Assembly (NCBI GenBank): GCA_029880325.1
Contig: JAOUOP010000023.1
Location: 1 to 64,000, forward strand
DNA length: 64,000 nucleotides
DNA from: Myxococcales bacterium
Lineage (GTDB): Bacteria; Myxococcota_A; Polyangia; Polyangiales; JAFGIB01
Reading direction: 5' to 3'
A program made the translations under genes and the position numbers. Positions 45,238 through 56,859 of the stretch are shown piece by piece. Numbering within the stretch: the first letter of the stretch is position 1; the number at the start of each line of letters is the position of its first letter. The notes beneath the pieces are model-generated. The model was given only the letters and a program-made list of their open reading frames with translations, was not told the origin of the DNA and ran no database searches.

Positions 45238-46089
45238 CTACTCGGTGCGCGGTACCTTGACACCGAGCTCACTGTGGCAGCCGCCGCAGCGGCCGATGAT
45301 CTCGGCGAAGACGGTCTGCTTCTGCTTGGGCATCCCCGCCTGATCGGCTTGCTTGCCCAGCTCACGGATCTCGCGCAGGGCCGCGTCCATGTCGATGGTG
45401 TTGCCTCCCGCCTTGGCCTCGCCGCCCGCCGCCGCTTCAGCCCCCTCGGCCGACTCGCCACCGGCCAACGTGCCCTCGCCGGTGGGCGCGCGCTCTTCGG
45501 TGGCCGAGGCGCCCCGATGGTCGACCACCGCCGGGACCTGGATGTTCATCAGCCCCGCCGCCCCGCGCGACCAGGCTTGGTGCACCGGACCGCTGAGACC
45601 GAGCCACAGCTCCTTGGCGCTCCACAGGTGACGGGCCATCTTCTCTTCGAGTCCGCCGCGCCGGAAGGCGCTGTAGCCACGCTCGTCGCCGGTGAACTCG
45701 GGGCCGCCGCGCGTGGCACGATGGCACTCGCCGCACTGGGCGCCGAGCGCCGCCACCGACGTCGCCGCCACCGCAAGCGAGTCGGACTGGGCACCGCGCC
45801 CGGCCTCGGCCTTCATGTCCTCGAGCCAGGGCAGCCAGTCGGCGGGGATCTCGTCGCCGTGCTCGCTCGCGGCCAGGCGGCCGAGGGCCGTCTTGACCCC
45901 GTCGAGATCGCCGGCGACGACCGCTTCGAGCGCCATCGAGCTATCCCAGAAGTGGTGCCACATGCGGTCTCCGGCGCTGATGCTTTCGCCGCCTTCGGAG
46001 GCGGGTTCAGCCGCAGGGCTCTGGGGTTCGGCAGGGCTGCTGCTACAGCCGAGCAGCGAGACGATGAAGACGGAAATCAGGCGACGCAT
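45238..46089 (-). CDS. Diheme cytochrome-like lipoprotein
   Basis: A 283-residue exported lipoprotein. The signal ends VSLLGC. Two c-heme sites are present: CGECH in the middle and CGGCH near the C-terminus. Between them lies a low-complexity Gly/Glu/Ala stretch (about residues 205-235). The fold around the heme sites (MWHHFWDSSMALEAVVAGDLD, NIQVPAVVDHRG) resembles the small cytochrome c-like family with a four-helix arrangement, so cytochrome c' is possible. It may be an electron carrier in the periplasm or outer membrane. No operon partner; divergent from the methyltransferase gene. Confidence 0.8.
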   Translation of the reverse strand: MRRLISVFIVSLLGCSSSPAEPQSPAAEPASEGGESISAGDRMWHHFWDSSMALEAVVAGDLDGVKTALGRLAASEHGDEIPADWLPWLEDMKAEAGRGAQSDSLAVAATSVAALGAQCGECHRATRGGPEFTGDERGYSAFRRGGLEEKMARHLWSAKELWLGLSGPVHQAWSRGAAGLMNIQVPAVVDHRGASATEERAPTGEGTLAGGESAEGAEAAAGGEAKAGGNTIDMDAALREIRELGKQADQAGMPKQKQTVFAEIIGRCGGCHSELGVKVPRTE

Positions 46090-46192
46090 GGGGTGCACAT
46101 AGGCCCACAGCAGCGCTTGGCCAATGGCGATCTTTAGCTGAAAGGATGCGCAGGTAGGGTGCAACGCCGGCGGGCCCTTACACTGCGCGACC

Positions 46193-47200
46193 GTGACGCC
46201 CGCAGATCTGAAAGCGCGCCGCACCCGAAGAGCGCTGAGCCAGACCGAGCTGGCCCGGCGCGTCGGCGTCTCGCGCACCACGCTCTGGCGCTGGGAACAG
46301 GGCCGCGCGGCGCCCAGCCCGGAGCAAAGCCGGCGGCTCCGCCAGAGCCTGCGCGCCGCGCCGAGCCCGCCGCAGCGCCCAAACGGCCTGCCGATCGCGC
46401 AGCTCCGCAGCGGCGCGGCCACCCTCTTCGAAACCCCGAAAGCGGCCATCGTCCACGGCGACGCCCTGGGGCTTCTTCCAAAACTACCCGAGGCCTGCTG
46501 CGATCTGATCTTCGCCGACCCGCCCTACAACATCGGCAAGCGCTTCGCCGCCTTCCACGATCGCTGGCCCAACGACGCGGCCTATCTAACCTGGTGTGAA
46601 CGCTGGCTGAGCCAGTGCCTGCGCGTGCTGTCGCCCACGGGGTCGCTCTATCTGATGGCCAGCACCCAGGCCATGCCCCAGCTCGATCTCTGGCTGCGCG
46701 AGCGCATTGCAGTCCTGTCACGCATCATCTGGCACTACGACAGCTCCGGCGTGCAAGCCCGCCGCCGCTTCGGCTCCATGCACGAGCCGATCCTGCACTG
46801 CGTCGCCGATGCCAGCCATTACACGTTCAACTCCGAGGCAATCGCGGTAGAAGCCAGGACGGGCGCCCGGCGCAAGCTCATCGACCACCGCAAGCCCGTG
46901 CCGGCGCCCTACAGCTCGACCAAGGTCCCGGGCAACGTCTGGTACTTCCCGCGCGTGCGCTATCGCATGGCCGAATACGAGGCCCATCCCTCCCAAAAAC
47001 CCGAAGCCCTGCTCGAGCGCATCGTGGCCGCCAGCAGCAACCGGGGCGATCTCGTGCTCGATCCCTTCGCCGGCACCTTCACCAGCGGCGCCGTAGCCAC
47101 GCGCCTGGGCCGGCGCTTTCTGGGCTTCGAGAGCCAAGACGAATACGTGGCCATCGGGCGCCGGCGCCTGGGGCTGTCCGGGCCGACTCGAGCGACTTGA
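46193..47200 (+). CDS. HTH-fused type II DNA methyltransferase (beta class, YhdJ-like)
   Basis: A 335-residue protein. Residues about 1-55 are a Cro/C1-type helix-turn-helix (TRRALSQTELARRVGVSRTTLWRWEQGRAAPS). After a linker comes a DNA methyltransferase of the beta class: motif IV is DLIFADPPYNIGKRF, and motif I is near the C-terminus in DLVLDPFAGTFTSGAVA. HPSQKPEALLERIVAASS precedes motif I, as in this class. Product is N6-methyladenine or N4-methylcytosine; DPPY favours adenine. No restriction enzyme is next to it. GTG 46193 is the start used, as the helix-turn-helix begins at once. The fused DNA-binding domain could give autoregulation or site choice. Confidence 0.86.
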   Translation: MTPADLKARRTRRALSQTELARRVGVSRTTLWRWEQGRAAPSPEQSRRLRQSLRAAPSPPQRPNGLPIAQLRSGAATLFETPKAAIVHGDALGLLPKLPEACCDLIFADPPYNIGKRFAAFHDRWPNDAAYLTWCERWLSQCLRVLSPTGSLYLMASTQAMPQLDLWLRERIAVLSRIIWHYDSSGVQARRRFGSMHEPILHCVADASHYTFNSEAIAVEARTGARRKLIDHRKPVPAPYSSTKVPGNVWYFPRVRYRMAEYEAHPSQKPEALLERIVAASSNRGDLVLDPFAGTFTSGAVATRLGRRFLGFESQDEYVAIGRRRLGLSGPTRAT

Positions 47201-47256
47201 AGCCATGCTAAAACGCAGGCCATGAACCCGTTCCCCGCTCCCCACAGCCGCTACCG

Positions 47257-48516
47257 ATGACCGAGCCCTTCGCCCTGACCCCACAGACCGAAGCCGGTGA
47301 GCGCTTCGTCACAGCCGTGCGCTCGGTGCTGCCGGCCATCGCCGACGCTGCCGAAGAGGCCGATCGCGAGGGTCGCTTCGTCGCTTCGAGCATCGACCAG
47401 CTGGTGCGCTCGGGGGCCTTCGGCGCGCCGGTGCCCGCGCGTCTGGGCGGCATGGGCCTCGCGAGCTTCCACGATCTGGCCGTGGGCGTCTTCGAGCTGG
47501 GCAAGGCCTGCGGCTCCACCGCAATCGCCAGCTACATGCACCTGTCGGCCACGGCCATGCTCGGCCGCAGCTTCGAGGCCCTGGAACCGCGCGCGGAGGC
47601 CGCCGACATCGAGCATCTGCGCGAACTGTTGCAGGGCGTGGCCGAGGGCCGCGAGGTGATCGCGGTGGCTATCAGCGAGCCGGGCACCAACGCCACCGTG
47701 CTGCCGCTGGTCGAAGCGCGCCGCGACGGCGACCACTACGTCGTCAACGGCACCAAGATCTTCGGCACCCTGGCCCAGCGCGCCAGCATGCTCAATACGC
47801 TGGTGCGCGTGCGCGAAGAGGGCGACGCCAAGGCTCCAGGCCGCGCCGCCTTTGCACTGATTGGCAGCGACTGGGAAGGCGTGGAGGTGGTCGACGACTG
47901 GGACGCCATGGGCATGCGCGGCTCCGGCAGCGGTCCGATCCATTTTCGCGACGTACGCGTGCCGGCACGCTTCGTCGCAGGCGGCCAGCCCCTGGGGCAG
48001 CACGACGTCGCGGCCCTCTACAACGCCCTGACCGCCAACACCGGCCTCATCGCTGCTGCCCTCGGCATCGCCCAGGCCGCCCGCGATCGGGTGGCAGCCT
48101 CGGCCGGCGCGCGCAAGAAGGCCCACGACGGCCTGAGCGAAGCCGAGCGCCCGGCCGCGCAGATCGCCATGGGCGAGCTCGACACCCTGCTCTTCGCCGC
48201 CAGGGCGATGATGGCCCGAAGCGCCCTGGACGTGGACGCCTTTTACGGGAGCTTCACTCCCCGTCAAGCAACGCTGGAGCAGGTGCTGCGCATGACCGCG
48301 GCGGTGCGCGCCACCAAGGTCTTCGTGGAACGCGCCGCGGTGCGCGTGGTCGATGCCGCGCTGCAGCTCAGCGGCGGCGGCGGCTTCATGGGCCAAAGCC
48401 CCCTGTCGCGCCACTACCGCGACGTGCGCGCGATCCCCTTCATGCTGCCCCAGGCCTCCCTGAGCCTGCCCTTGATCGGCTGCGTCGGCTTCGGCATCGA
48501 ACCGCCCCTGGGTTAG
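47257..48516 (+). CDS. Acyl-CoA dehydrogenase family protein
   Basis: A 419-residue FAD enzyme. Landmarks are the N-terminal helical domain, VIAVAISEPGTNATVLPL and HYVVNGTKIFGTLA in the middle beta domain, WDAMGMRGSGSGPIHFRDVRVP, and the C-terminal LSGGGGFMGQSPLSRHYRDVRA with an FAD-binding Arg/Gly region. Length and order are those of acyl-CoA dehydrogenases, but the N-terminus and active-site region resemble the DszC/SfnC-like subgroup, so the substrate may not be an acyl-CoA. It lies just before hrpB with 12 bases between, probably co-transcribed. Confidence 0.86.
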   Translation: MTEPFALTPQTEAGERFVTAVRSVLPAIADAAEEADREGRFVASSIDQLVRSGAFGAPVPARLGGMGLASFHDLAVGVFELGKACGSTAIASYMHLSATAMLGRSFEALEPRAEAADIEHLRELLQGVAEGREVIAVAISEPGTNATVLPLVEARRDGDHYVVNGTKIFGTLAQRASMLNTLVRVREEGDAKAPGRAAFALIGSDWEGVEVVDDWDAMGMRGSGSGPIHFRDVRVPARFVAGGQPLGQHDVAALYNALTANTGLIAAALGIAQAARDRVAASAGARKKAHDGLSEAERPAAQIAMGELDTLLFAARAMMARSALDVDAFYGSFTPRQATLEQVLRMTAAVRATKVFVERAAVRVVDAALQLSGGGGFMGQSPLSRHYRDVRAIPFMLPQASLSLPLIGCVGFGIEPPLG

Positions 48517-48528
48517 ACCGGCGCTACC

Positions 48529-51093
<2,565 letters not shown>

Positions 51094-51137
51094 CAAAGGA
51101 CTCGACGCTCGACGAGGCCTTTGCCAAAGTCCTGGCG

Positions 51138-51635
51138 GTGACCCCGATTCCCCGCACCATGGCCGCCGTCGTGCTGCTCTTGGCAGCCGCCGCCTGCCAC
51201 GATGATCCGCCCATCTGCATCGGGGCCCACAGCTGCGAAGTGCACTGCGGCGACGGCTGCGCACCGCTGTGCGAAAGCGTCTCCTCCTGCGACGTCGAGT
51301 GCGGCGACGACTGCCTCTACGCCTGCATCGGCAGCGACGGCTGCGCCGTACGATGCGGCGACGACTGCCAAATCGACTGCGTCTCCACCAGCACCTGCCA
51401 CGCCGACTGCGGCGCAGGCTGCAGCTACTTCTGCAGCAGCGTCAACGACTGCGCCCCGCATCTCGGCCCCGAAAGCCACGTCCACTGCCAAAGTGTCGGC
51501 AGCTGCAACCCCAGCTGCGACGGCCCCTGCACCGTGCTCTGCAACAACGTGGGCAACTGCAACCTGCACTGCGAAGCCGGCGAAAAGCGCGACTGTGGCG
51601 ACGGCGTGCAGACCTGCGGGCGTCCTTGCCCCTGA
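51138..51635 (+). CDS. Cys-rich repeat lipoprotein
   Basis: A 165-residue small lipoprotein with signal MAAVVLLLAAAACHDD (lipid Cys). The mature part is about one-fifth Cys. It is built of five or more units with the pattern C-x-x-x-C-G-D-x-C-x-x-x-C (CEVHCGDGCAPLC, CDVECGDDCLYAC, CAVRCGDDCQIDC, CHADCGAGCSYFC), so a row of disulfides or a metal-binding rod is likely. It is not a known family. The start may be GTG 51138 or ATG 51159. It lies 45 bases after hrpB on the same strand, and its stop faces the truncated hemoglobin gene. Confidence 0.75.
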   Translation: MTPIPRTMAAVVLLLAAAACHDDPPICIGAHSCEVHCGDGCAPLCESVSSCDVECGDDCLYACIGSDGCAVRCGDDCQIDCVSTSTCHADCGAGCSYFCSSVNDCAPHLGPESHVHCQSVGSCNPSCDGPCTVLCNNVGNCNLHCEAGEKRDCGDGVQTCGRPCP

Positions 51636-51650
51636 TGGGCGCGGCCGCCT

Positions 51651-52070
51651 TCAGGCCGGGTTGGCGAAACTCAGCAGGGTGTCGGTATTGAAGCGCTTTT
51701 CGCATTCATCCAGCGAGCGCTTGGTGAGCTTGCCTCGGAACGCTGCGTCGATTTTCAGCCAGCGCCGAGCGTTTTCGCCGCGCACCCCGCCCTCTTCCAG
51801 GGACTGGGCCAAAAGCTGGTGCCGTAGCTCGAAGAGCTCGTCGGTGATGAACATGTGCTTGTGGGCGGCCACCGGCAGCCGACCGCAGTAGACCGCCGGG
51901 CCACCCATGGCCTGGGTCATGAAGTCGGTCTGCTGGTCCTCGATCACCTGCTGCGGCACATGCGCGAAAAACCGCCGCAACCAGTGATGGGCATAGACCT
52001 TGTCGTAGAAGATGCGGTGAACCCGCGCCAACGCGGGTCGACCGCCGATGTCGTCGAAGAGACTCGTCAT
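51651..52070 (-). CDS. Truncated hemoglobin (group I-like)
   Basis: A 139-residue 2/2 globin. The N-terminus SLFDDIGGRPALARVHRIFYDKVYAHHWLRRFF has the family's helix B and the FF pair. The proximal heme His is in PVAAHKHMFITDELFELRH, most likely His70. It can bind O2 or NO; NO detoxification is common in the family and would fit a nitrate-reducing organism, but that is inference. The long C-terminal tail (residues 100-139) is unusual for a truncated globin. Convergent with the Cys-rich lipoprotein gene and divergent from the CDGSH gene. Confidence 0.88.
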   Translation of the reverse strand: MTSLFDDIGGRPALARVHRIFYDKVYAHHWLRRFFAHVPQQVIEDQQTDFMTQAMGGPAVYCGRLPVAAHKHMFITDELFELRHQLLAQSLEEGGVRGENARRWLKIDAAFRGKLTKRSLDECEKRFNTDTLLSFANPA

Positions 52071-52215
52071 GGGAGACGCTCCCGGATCGGGCGGCGCCGC
52101 AGGGGGACCTAACGGGATGGGGGTCGGGCGCCGCGACCGGTGAATCGGACGATCGCCCGGAGAGTTGAGCTCGGAAGCGTCTCAAGTTGCACCTCCAGTG
52201 GACGTTTTTCAGGTC

Positions 52216-52452
52216 ATGCCCAAACCCAACATCGTCAAAACCTTTCCGGCCATGCTCGACCTGGAGCCTGGGGACTACACCTGGTGCGCATGTGGTAGCT
52301 GCGGAAACCAGCCCTACGCCGACGGCAGCGGCTGCAAGGGCAACTTCGAGGCCGTGCGCTTCAGCATCGCTCACGCCAAGCGCTACAAGCTCTGCCTGTG
52401 CAAGCACACCAAGAGCGCGCCCTACTGCGACAGCGCCCACTGCCGGCTGTGA
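52216..52452 (+). CDS. CDGSH iron-sulfur domain protein with one degenerate motif
   Basis: About 78 residues with two CDGSH-type motifs. The second, CLCKHTKSAPYCDSAH, fits the C-x-C-x2-T-x3-P-x-C-D-x-A-H form that holds a [2Fe-2S] cluster with three Cys and one His; Ser replaces Gly. The first, CACGSCGNQPYADGSG, lacks the third Cys and the His, so it probably cannot hold a cluster in the usual way. Family members act in redox sensing or iron-sulfur transfer. ATG 52216 is preferred; a TTG at 52165 adds 17 residues without a good ribosome site. Its TGA stop is directly next to the stop of the convergent DUF1552 gene. Confidence 0.8.
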   Translation: MPKPNIVKTFPAMLDLEPGDYTWCACGSCGNQPYADGSGCKGNFEAVRFSIAHAKRYKLCLCKHTKSAPYCDSAHCRL

Positions 52453-54012
52453 TCAGGCGAAGAGCTCGGGGATATTGCCCGAAACCTCACCCAGGCTGTC
52501 GCCGGAGTAGCCCGCGGCCTGCATCGCGCTGATCAGGGCCTGGCCCGGATGGGCGCCGTCGGTGGCGATATGACGGCCGGGGCTGAGCCCTCCGGCGCGA
52601 CCGCCGATCAGCATCACCATCTCTTCGACCGAGTGGGTCTTGGGCGCGGTATCGCTGGGGGTATTGAGATGGCGTCCGTGGCCGGCCTCGTTGGCGAAGA
52701 TCAGCACCGAGTTGTCGAGCAGGCTGCCGGCGCCCTCGGGCGTGTCCTTCATCTTCTGAAGAAGATAGGCGTAGTGCTCGATATGCCACTGCAGGCACAG
52801 GCTCACCGGCAGTTGACCTCGGAACTCCGCGTCGCCGTTGTGCCCCACCTCGTGCAAATCGGCCAGCAGCGCGCGGTCGAAGGGGATCGGTGAGTCGAAG
52901 TTTCCGCTGATCGGATAGACGTTCATGTGCGACTGAAACGCCGTGATCTGCAGGGTGGCCGCCCGCGTCAGGTCGCATACGAAGGCCATGTGGATCAGAT
53001 CGGCCATCACCCGCGTGCGCCCCGCTTCATCGCTGTAGCCGGTGTTGGTGCCAATGGCGTCGGAGCCGGCACCGGCGTTGTCGCCCCCGACCGGGGCATC
53101 GGAACCCGGATCGGCGAGCTTCTGGCATTGACCGGCCGCGTCGATGGGCAGCGAGGCCACGCGCTCTTCGAGGGCGCGGATCTCATCGAAGTGGCGCTCG
53201 AGCCGAATCCTGTCGGCGTTGCCCACCCGCGAAAGCAAGGCATCGCGCTTGCCGAGTACCAGATCTAACACGCTGCGGCGCATGCGCTGGCGGAAGTCGT
53301 GTTCGGCCTGGGCTCCGGTGTCGACGGGCACGAAGTTGCCGAAGAGCGACTGAAATGCCGTCTGTGGACTGTCCTGGGCCTCTACGGGGTCACCCGCGCC
53401 CCGATAGGACATGCGGTGGCGGCCGGCGAAGCTGTAGCCGCTGAGATAAAACGAGGGCTGGGCCCGAAGCACCAGCGACGGCACCGGGGTCTGCCCGGCG
53501 TGCATCGCGGCGATGACCTGATCCGAAGTGGGACCGTTGCAGGTGAAGCTCGCGCTCTCGGAACGGGTGCCGCTGAGCAGGGGGCTGCAACCACCGCCAT
53601 GGAAATCCCGAAACGCGCCCCCTGGCGGCACCGCGTCGGGCTCCGCCGAGTTCACATCGTAGGGAATGCGCATATTCGACACCAGGCTGAAGTCCTGCTG
53701 TAGGCCAGCAAGGGGCCGTAGCGGTGTGGTCAGCTCGTAGTCGGCGCCGGACTGGAGCGGCACAATGTGGTGGCCCGGCGTCGACATCAACGTACCGTTG
53801 ATGCGCGAGGTCTCCTTGTCGTGATCGTCGCCGCCCAGGGGCATGCCGGCGAAGACGATCGCGTAGCGGGGCGGCAGGGCGCCTCCACCCGAGGCCTGGG
53901 CGAAGGCCGTGCCGTGGTCGTCGAGCATGGCCTCGAGCACGGGCAGTCCGACTACGGCACCGCCGAGGCCTTTGAGCACGGTGCGGCGGTTGAGCTTCTT
54001 GGAGCGGGCCAT
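52453..54012 (-). CDS. Tat-exported DUF1552 protein
   Basis: A 519-residue DUF1552-family protein. A Tat signal (NRRTVLKGLGGAVVGLPVLEAML) begins at residue about 8. The family is common in planctomycetes and deltaproteobacteria and is nearly always beside DUF1592 proteins. Recognisable segments are FAGMPLGGDDH, SRRLL-like helix LEERVASL, and LLDNSVLIFANEAGHGRHLN, the last resembling DUF1501/sulfatase-like folds. The biochemical role is unknown; degradation of extracellular polymers is one guess. The ATG at 54012 overlaps the stop of the DUF1592 gene in TGATG, so both are translated together. Confidence 0.87.
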   Translation of the reverse strand: MARSKKLNRRTVLKGLGGAVVGLPVLEAMLDDHGTAFAQASGGGALPPRYAIVFAGMPLGGDDHDKETSRINGTLMSTPGHHIVPLQSGADYELTTPLRPLAGLQQDFSLVSNMRIPYDVNSAEPDAVPPGGAFRDFHGGGCSPLLSGTRSESASFTCNGPTSDQVIAAMHAGQTPVPSLVLRAQPSFYLSGYSFAGRHRMSYRGAGDPVEAQDSPQTAFQSLFGNFVPVDTGAQAEHDFRQRMRRSVLDLVLGKRDALLSRVGNADRIRLERHFDEIRALEERVASLPIDAAGQCQKLADPGSDAPVGGDNAGAGSDAIGTNTGYSDEAGRTRVMADLIHMAFVCDLTRAATLQITAFQSHMNVYPISGNFDSPIPFDRALLADLHEVGHNGDAEFRGQLPVSLCLQWHIEHYAYLLQKMKDTPEGAGSLLDNSVLIFANEAGHGRHLNTPSDTAPKTHSVEEMVMLIGGRAGGLSPGRHIATDGAHPGQALISAMQAAGYSGDSLGEVSGNIPELFA

Positions 54013-55709
54013 CAGGGCGCCTCCGGTTCTTTGCGCAGCGCAAAAGCATCGCTGGCGACGAAGTCTTCGAGCAGCGCTGCCACGCGATAATCGCCGGCGG
54101 CGAAGTCGCCCTGGAGCCCAGCGAGCGCCGCTTCTTCGGCGGCCAGCGGGGCCCTGCCGAGCGCGAAGGCCAGGAGCTGCTCGACCACGCAATCTCCGAT
54201 GATGCCCTCATCGACCAGCAAGCGGCCGAGTTCTGCGGGACCACTAAAGTTGGCATAGGGCACCAGCTCGCCCGCGCCAGAGATGGTGCACTCGGGCAGC
54301 CCGTCATCGTGTTCGCGGAAGCGGCCGGCATTGTCGTAGTTTTCGAGACCAAAGCCGATGGGATCCATCTGGCTATGACAGCCCGCGCAGGAAGGCGAGC
54401 TGCGATGCAGGGCGTAGCGCTCTTCCTTGCACGCCGCTTCCATGTCGCCACCGGGCGGCTGGTCGGCGTTGACATTGGCCGGTGGCGGCGGAATCGCCTG
54501 ACACATCAGGCGCGTGCGCACCATGATGCCGCGCTGGGTGGGGCTGGTGTCGCTGAACTTGCTAAAAGCAGCCAACACGCTGCCATGGGAAAGCAGACCT
54601 GCGCGCCCGCTGTCGCCATAGTCGACCCAGCCTTCGCCATCGGCAGGTCGCGAAAGGCCGTAGTGATCGGCCAGGAACTCGTCCAGGTAGGTCTGCTCCG
54701 AAGTGAAGAGATTCAGATACGACTGGGGCTCGTCGAAAAGGATGCGATCGAGCAGCGCCGTGGTCTCCATGTTGAACGCTGCGGTGAGTTCGGCCGGATG
54801 CGGAACCGCACGATAGCCGAGCCACATGGCGTGGAAGCGGTGCAGCTGGGCACGGGCGCGGTCGTCGGCGAGCAGGCGCTGGGCCTGGGCGCGGCGTGCC
54901 GCGCTGTCCTGAAGCTCGCCCGCCTCGGCGGCTGCCCGCAACGCCGCGTCCGGAGCACTCCCCCATAGCAAATAGCTGATGCGAGCGGCGATCGCGTGGT
55001 CATCGAGGGCAAAGATGCGGGGATCATCGGTCGGCTGGCCCGACTCGATGCGGTACAGAAACTCCGGGTCAAAGACCAACGCGCGGATCACCAGTTCGAC
55101 CGCGGTGTCGAAGCCATTGTCCACACCGGGCACGTCCTCGGTGGCAAAGCGCAGCAGCTCGAGGTAGCTATCGGTCTCGGCGTCACTCGGCGGGCGGCGC
55201 AGCAGCTTGCGCGAAAGCTCGGCGATGACCTCGCGGAAGCACGCTGCATCGTCGGGCCCGCTCGGGGTGCACGGAATGAGCGCGGCTCGCGTGGCCGCAT
55301 CGGACAGCACCCGCACGGCCACTTCTTCGGCCAGGCGTTCCAGGCTGTCGATCAAGGCGGCGGAAGCCTGCTGCTGCGTGTAGTCGTTGTCGAAGGGCGC
55401 AAACGGATCCTCGGGCAAGAGCTGGGAAGCCGGCGCCGTGCCATCGCCGAGCAAGTCGCGAAGACTGTTGTCGAGTTCGGCCCGGGTCAGCCGCCTGGCA
55501 ACACTCTCGAAGGCGGGCGCAGCGCCCGAACGATCGGCACCCGATGCACCTGCGACGCCGTCCCGGTCACCACCGGCTGTGGCCGTACCCACAGCGCCAG
55601 CGTCCGAGCTGCGGTCGCCGCCCGAGTCCGCCCCATCCGAAGCGCCGCTGCAGGCAAGCAGCAACACCACCACCCACGACAGTCGATGCACCCACATTCG
55701 GCGCCACAA
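54012..55709 (-). CDS. DUF1592/DUF1588/DUF1585 domain lipoprotein with heme-like CAGCH site
   Basis: A 565-residue exported lipoprotein, signal VVVLLLACSG. In order it shows the DUF1587-like N-terminal segment (RRLTRAELDNSLRDLLGD), a DUF1595/1592 helical core (SYLLWGSAPDAALRAAA...HRFHAMWLGY), the DUF1588 region (RAGLLSHGSVLAAFSKFSDTSPTQRG) and a DUF1585 C-terminus (FALGRAP). C-A-G-C-H in PSCAGCHSQMDPIGFGLENYD is a single c-type heme motif, standard in DUF1588. Function is unknown, but export and the partner DUF1552 protein suggest action on a substrate outside the cytoplasm. ATG 55709 is used; 55697 is also possible. Confidence 0.88.
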   Translation of the reverse strand: MWRRMWVHRLSWVVVLLLACSGASDGADSGGDRSSDAGAVGTATAGGDRDGVAGASGADRSGAAPAFESVARRLTRAELDNSLRDLLGDGTAPASQLLPEDPFAPFDNDYTQQQASAALIDSLERLAEEVAVRVLSDAATRAALIPCTPSGPDDAACFREVIAELSRKLLRRPPSDAETDSYLELLRFATEDVPGVDNGFDTAVELVIRALVFDPEFLYRIESGQPTDDPRIFALDDHAIAARISYLLWGSAPDAALRAAAEAGELQDSAARRAQAQRLLADDRARAQLHRFHAMWLGYRAVPHPAELTAAFNMETTALLDRILFDEPQSYLNLFTSEQTYLDEFLADHYGLSRPADGEGWVDYGDSGRAGLLSHGSVLAAFSKFSDTSPTQRGIMVRTRLMCQAIPPPPANVNADQPPGGDMEAACKEERYALHRSSPSCAGCHSQMDPIGFGLENYDNAGRFREHDDGLPECTISGAGELVPYANFSGPAELGRLLVDEGIIGDCVVEQLLAFALGRAPLAAEEAALAGLQGDFAAGDYRVAALLEDFVASDAFALRKEPEAP

Positions 55710-55811
55710 TAGCCGCTGGCCAGGCCGCCGTCAGGCCCGCAATGATTCCGGGTGTGGCCATTACCCCGCTGCCGCAGTCCGGCACTTCGAGCACCGGCGT
55801 TTGGGGTCGCT

Positions 55812-56777
55812 CTACCTGCGGCCCCCGTCGACCCCCCCATCACGCCCCGCCGCCTGCGGCACCGCCGTCACCGAGTCGGCGTTTTCCAGCTCCAGCAGGC
55901 TGGCGCCAGCGAGCTGTTTGAGCTGGGCGGCGATGGAGCAGTCATTGGCGCTGCCCTGGGTGCGACGCTCGACGCTCGGCGGGGCCTGGTAGGGGGCGTC
56001 CTTGCTCTTGATGCGTACCGGCAGGAGCAGGCCGCGGCTCTGGACGCGGGCGCTCAGCAGCTTCTGGGAACTTCGCAGGTCCCAGAGAAAGACGTCGACC
56101 GGATGCTCGCGACGGTCCTGGCCGTGCTGCAGCACGAGCAAGAACCAATCGGCCCGCAACATGTGCAGCACCGCCGGCAGATCCGCGCGGATCTTGTTGG
56201 CCAGCATTTCGTCGGTGACCCGCAGGTCCATCACGCTCTCGGCCTGGCGCTGCTTGAGCCAGTCTTCCTTGAGGAAGCCGCCCTTGTCCCAGAGGCCGCT
56301 GGCCGACGCCGGCGCCAGACCCAGACAGGCGGCGATGGCGTCGGGAGTGCTGACGCTGGCGGCGGCTTCGATGTCCTCGGGCGAGCCGGCCTTGTCGGCG
56401 GGCAGGCGCAGGTACAGGCCCTGGCCGCTGCGCAGTCCTGACAGCCGCAGGCGCCGGTCGATATAGCGCTCCGGCTCGGCCGCGGCGGCCTCCGTGATCA
56501 AGGTCTCGATCTTTTGCCGGAACTCGCCATAACGCCGGGCCGGCTCCTCGAGCTCCTTTTGATGCACCTGCACCAGCTGCGAGCGCAGGGCGCTGGCCTT
56601 GCGGTCCTGCTTCATCCACAACACCGCCACCAACGTCGACAGGCTCATGGTGCCGATCAGGATCCAGCGCCACGGCATGCGCGGCATGTAGCCCGCCGAC
56701 TCGTCGACGAGCATCGGCCGCGCCGGCTTGAGGCGGCTTTGGGGAGGCTTTGAGGTGGGAGGGTTTTCGGTGGTCAT
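55812..56777 (-). CDS. Membrane-anchored protein of unknown function in the first motor operon
   Basis: A 321-residue protein with one N-terminal membrane helix (PWRWILIGTMSLSTLVAVLWM, residues about 36-56). A coiled-coil-like stretch follows, then a periplasmic domain with SGLRSGQGLYLRLPADKAG. It resembles no family I can name. It is encoded 80 bases downstream of the second ExbD-like gene and likely belongs to the same transcript, so it may be a periplasmic partner of the proton channel. ATG 56777 is chosen since upstream sequence lacks features. Confidence 0.75.
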   Translation of the reverse strand: MTTENPPTSKPPQSRLKPARPMLVDESAGYMPRMPWRWILIGTMSLSTLVAVLWMKQDRKASALRSQLVQVHQKELEEPARRYGEFRQKIETLITEAAAAEPERYIDRRLRLSGLRSGQGLYLRLPADKAGSPEDIEAAASVSTPDAIAACLGLAPASASGLWDKGGFLKEDWLKQRQAESVMDLRVTDEMLANKIRADLPAVLHMLRADWFLLVLQHGQDRREHPVDVFLWDLRSSQKLLSARVQSRGLLLPVRIKSKDAPYQAPPSVERRTQGSANDCSIAAQLKQLAGASLLELENADSVTAVPQAAGRDGGVDGGRR

Positions 56778-56859
56778 GCGGGCATGAAAAAGCCGGGCGG
56801 ACACGTGGGTGTCGACGCCCGGCTCGATGCGGCCCCGCAAGCGGGACCCTGGTGGAGGT

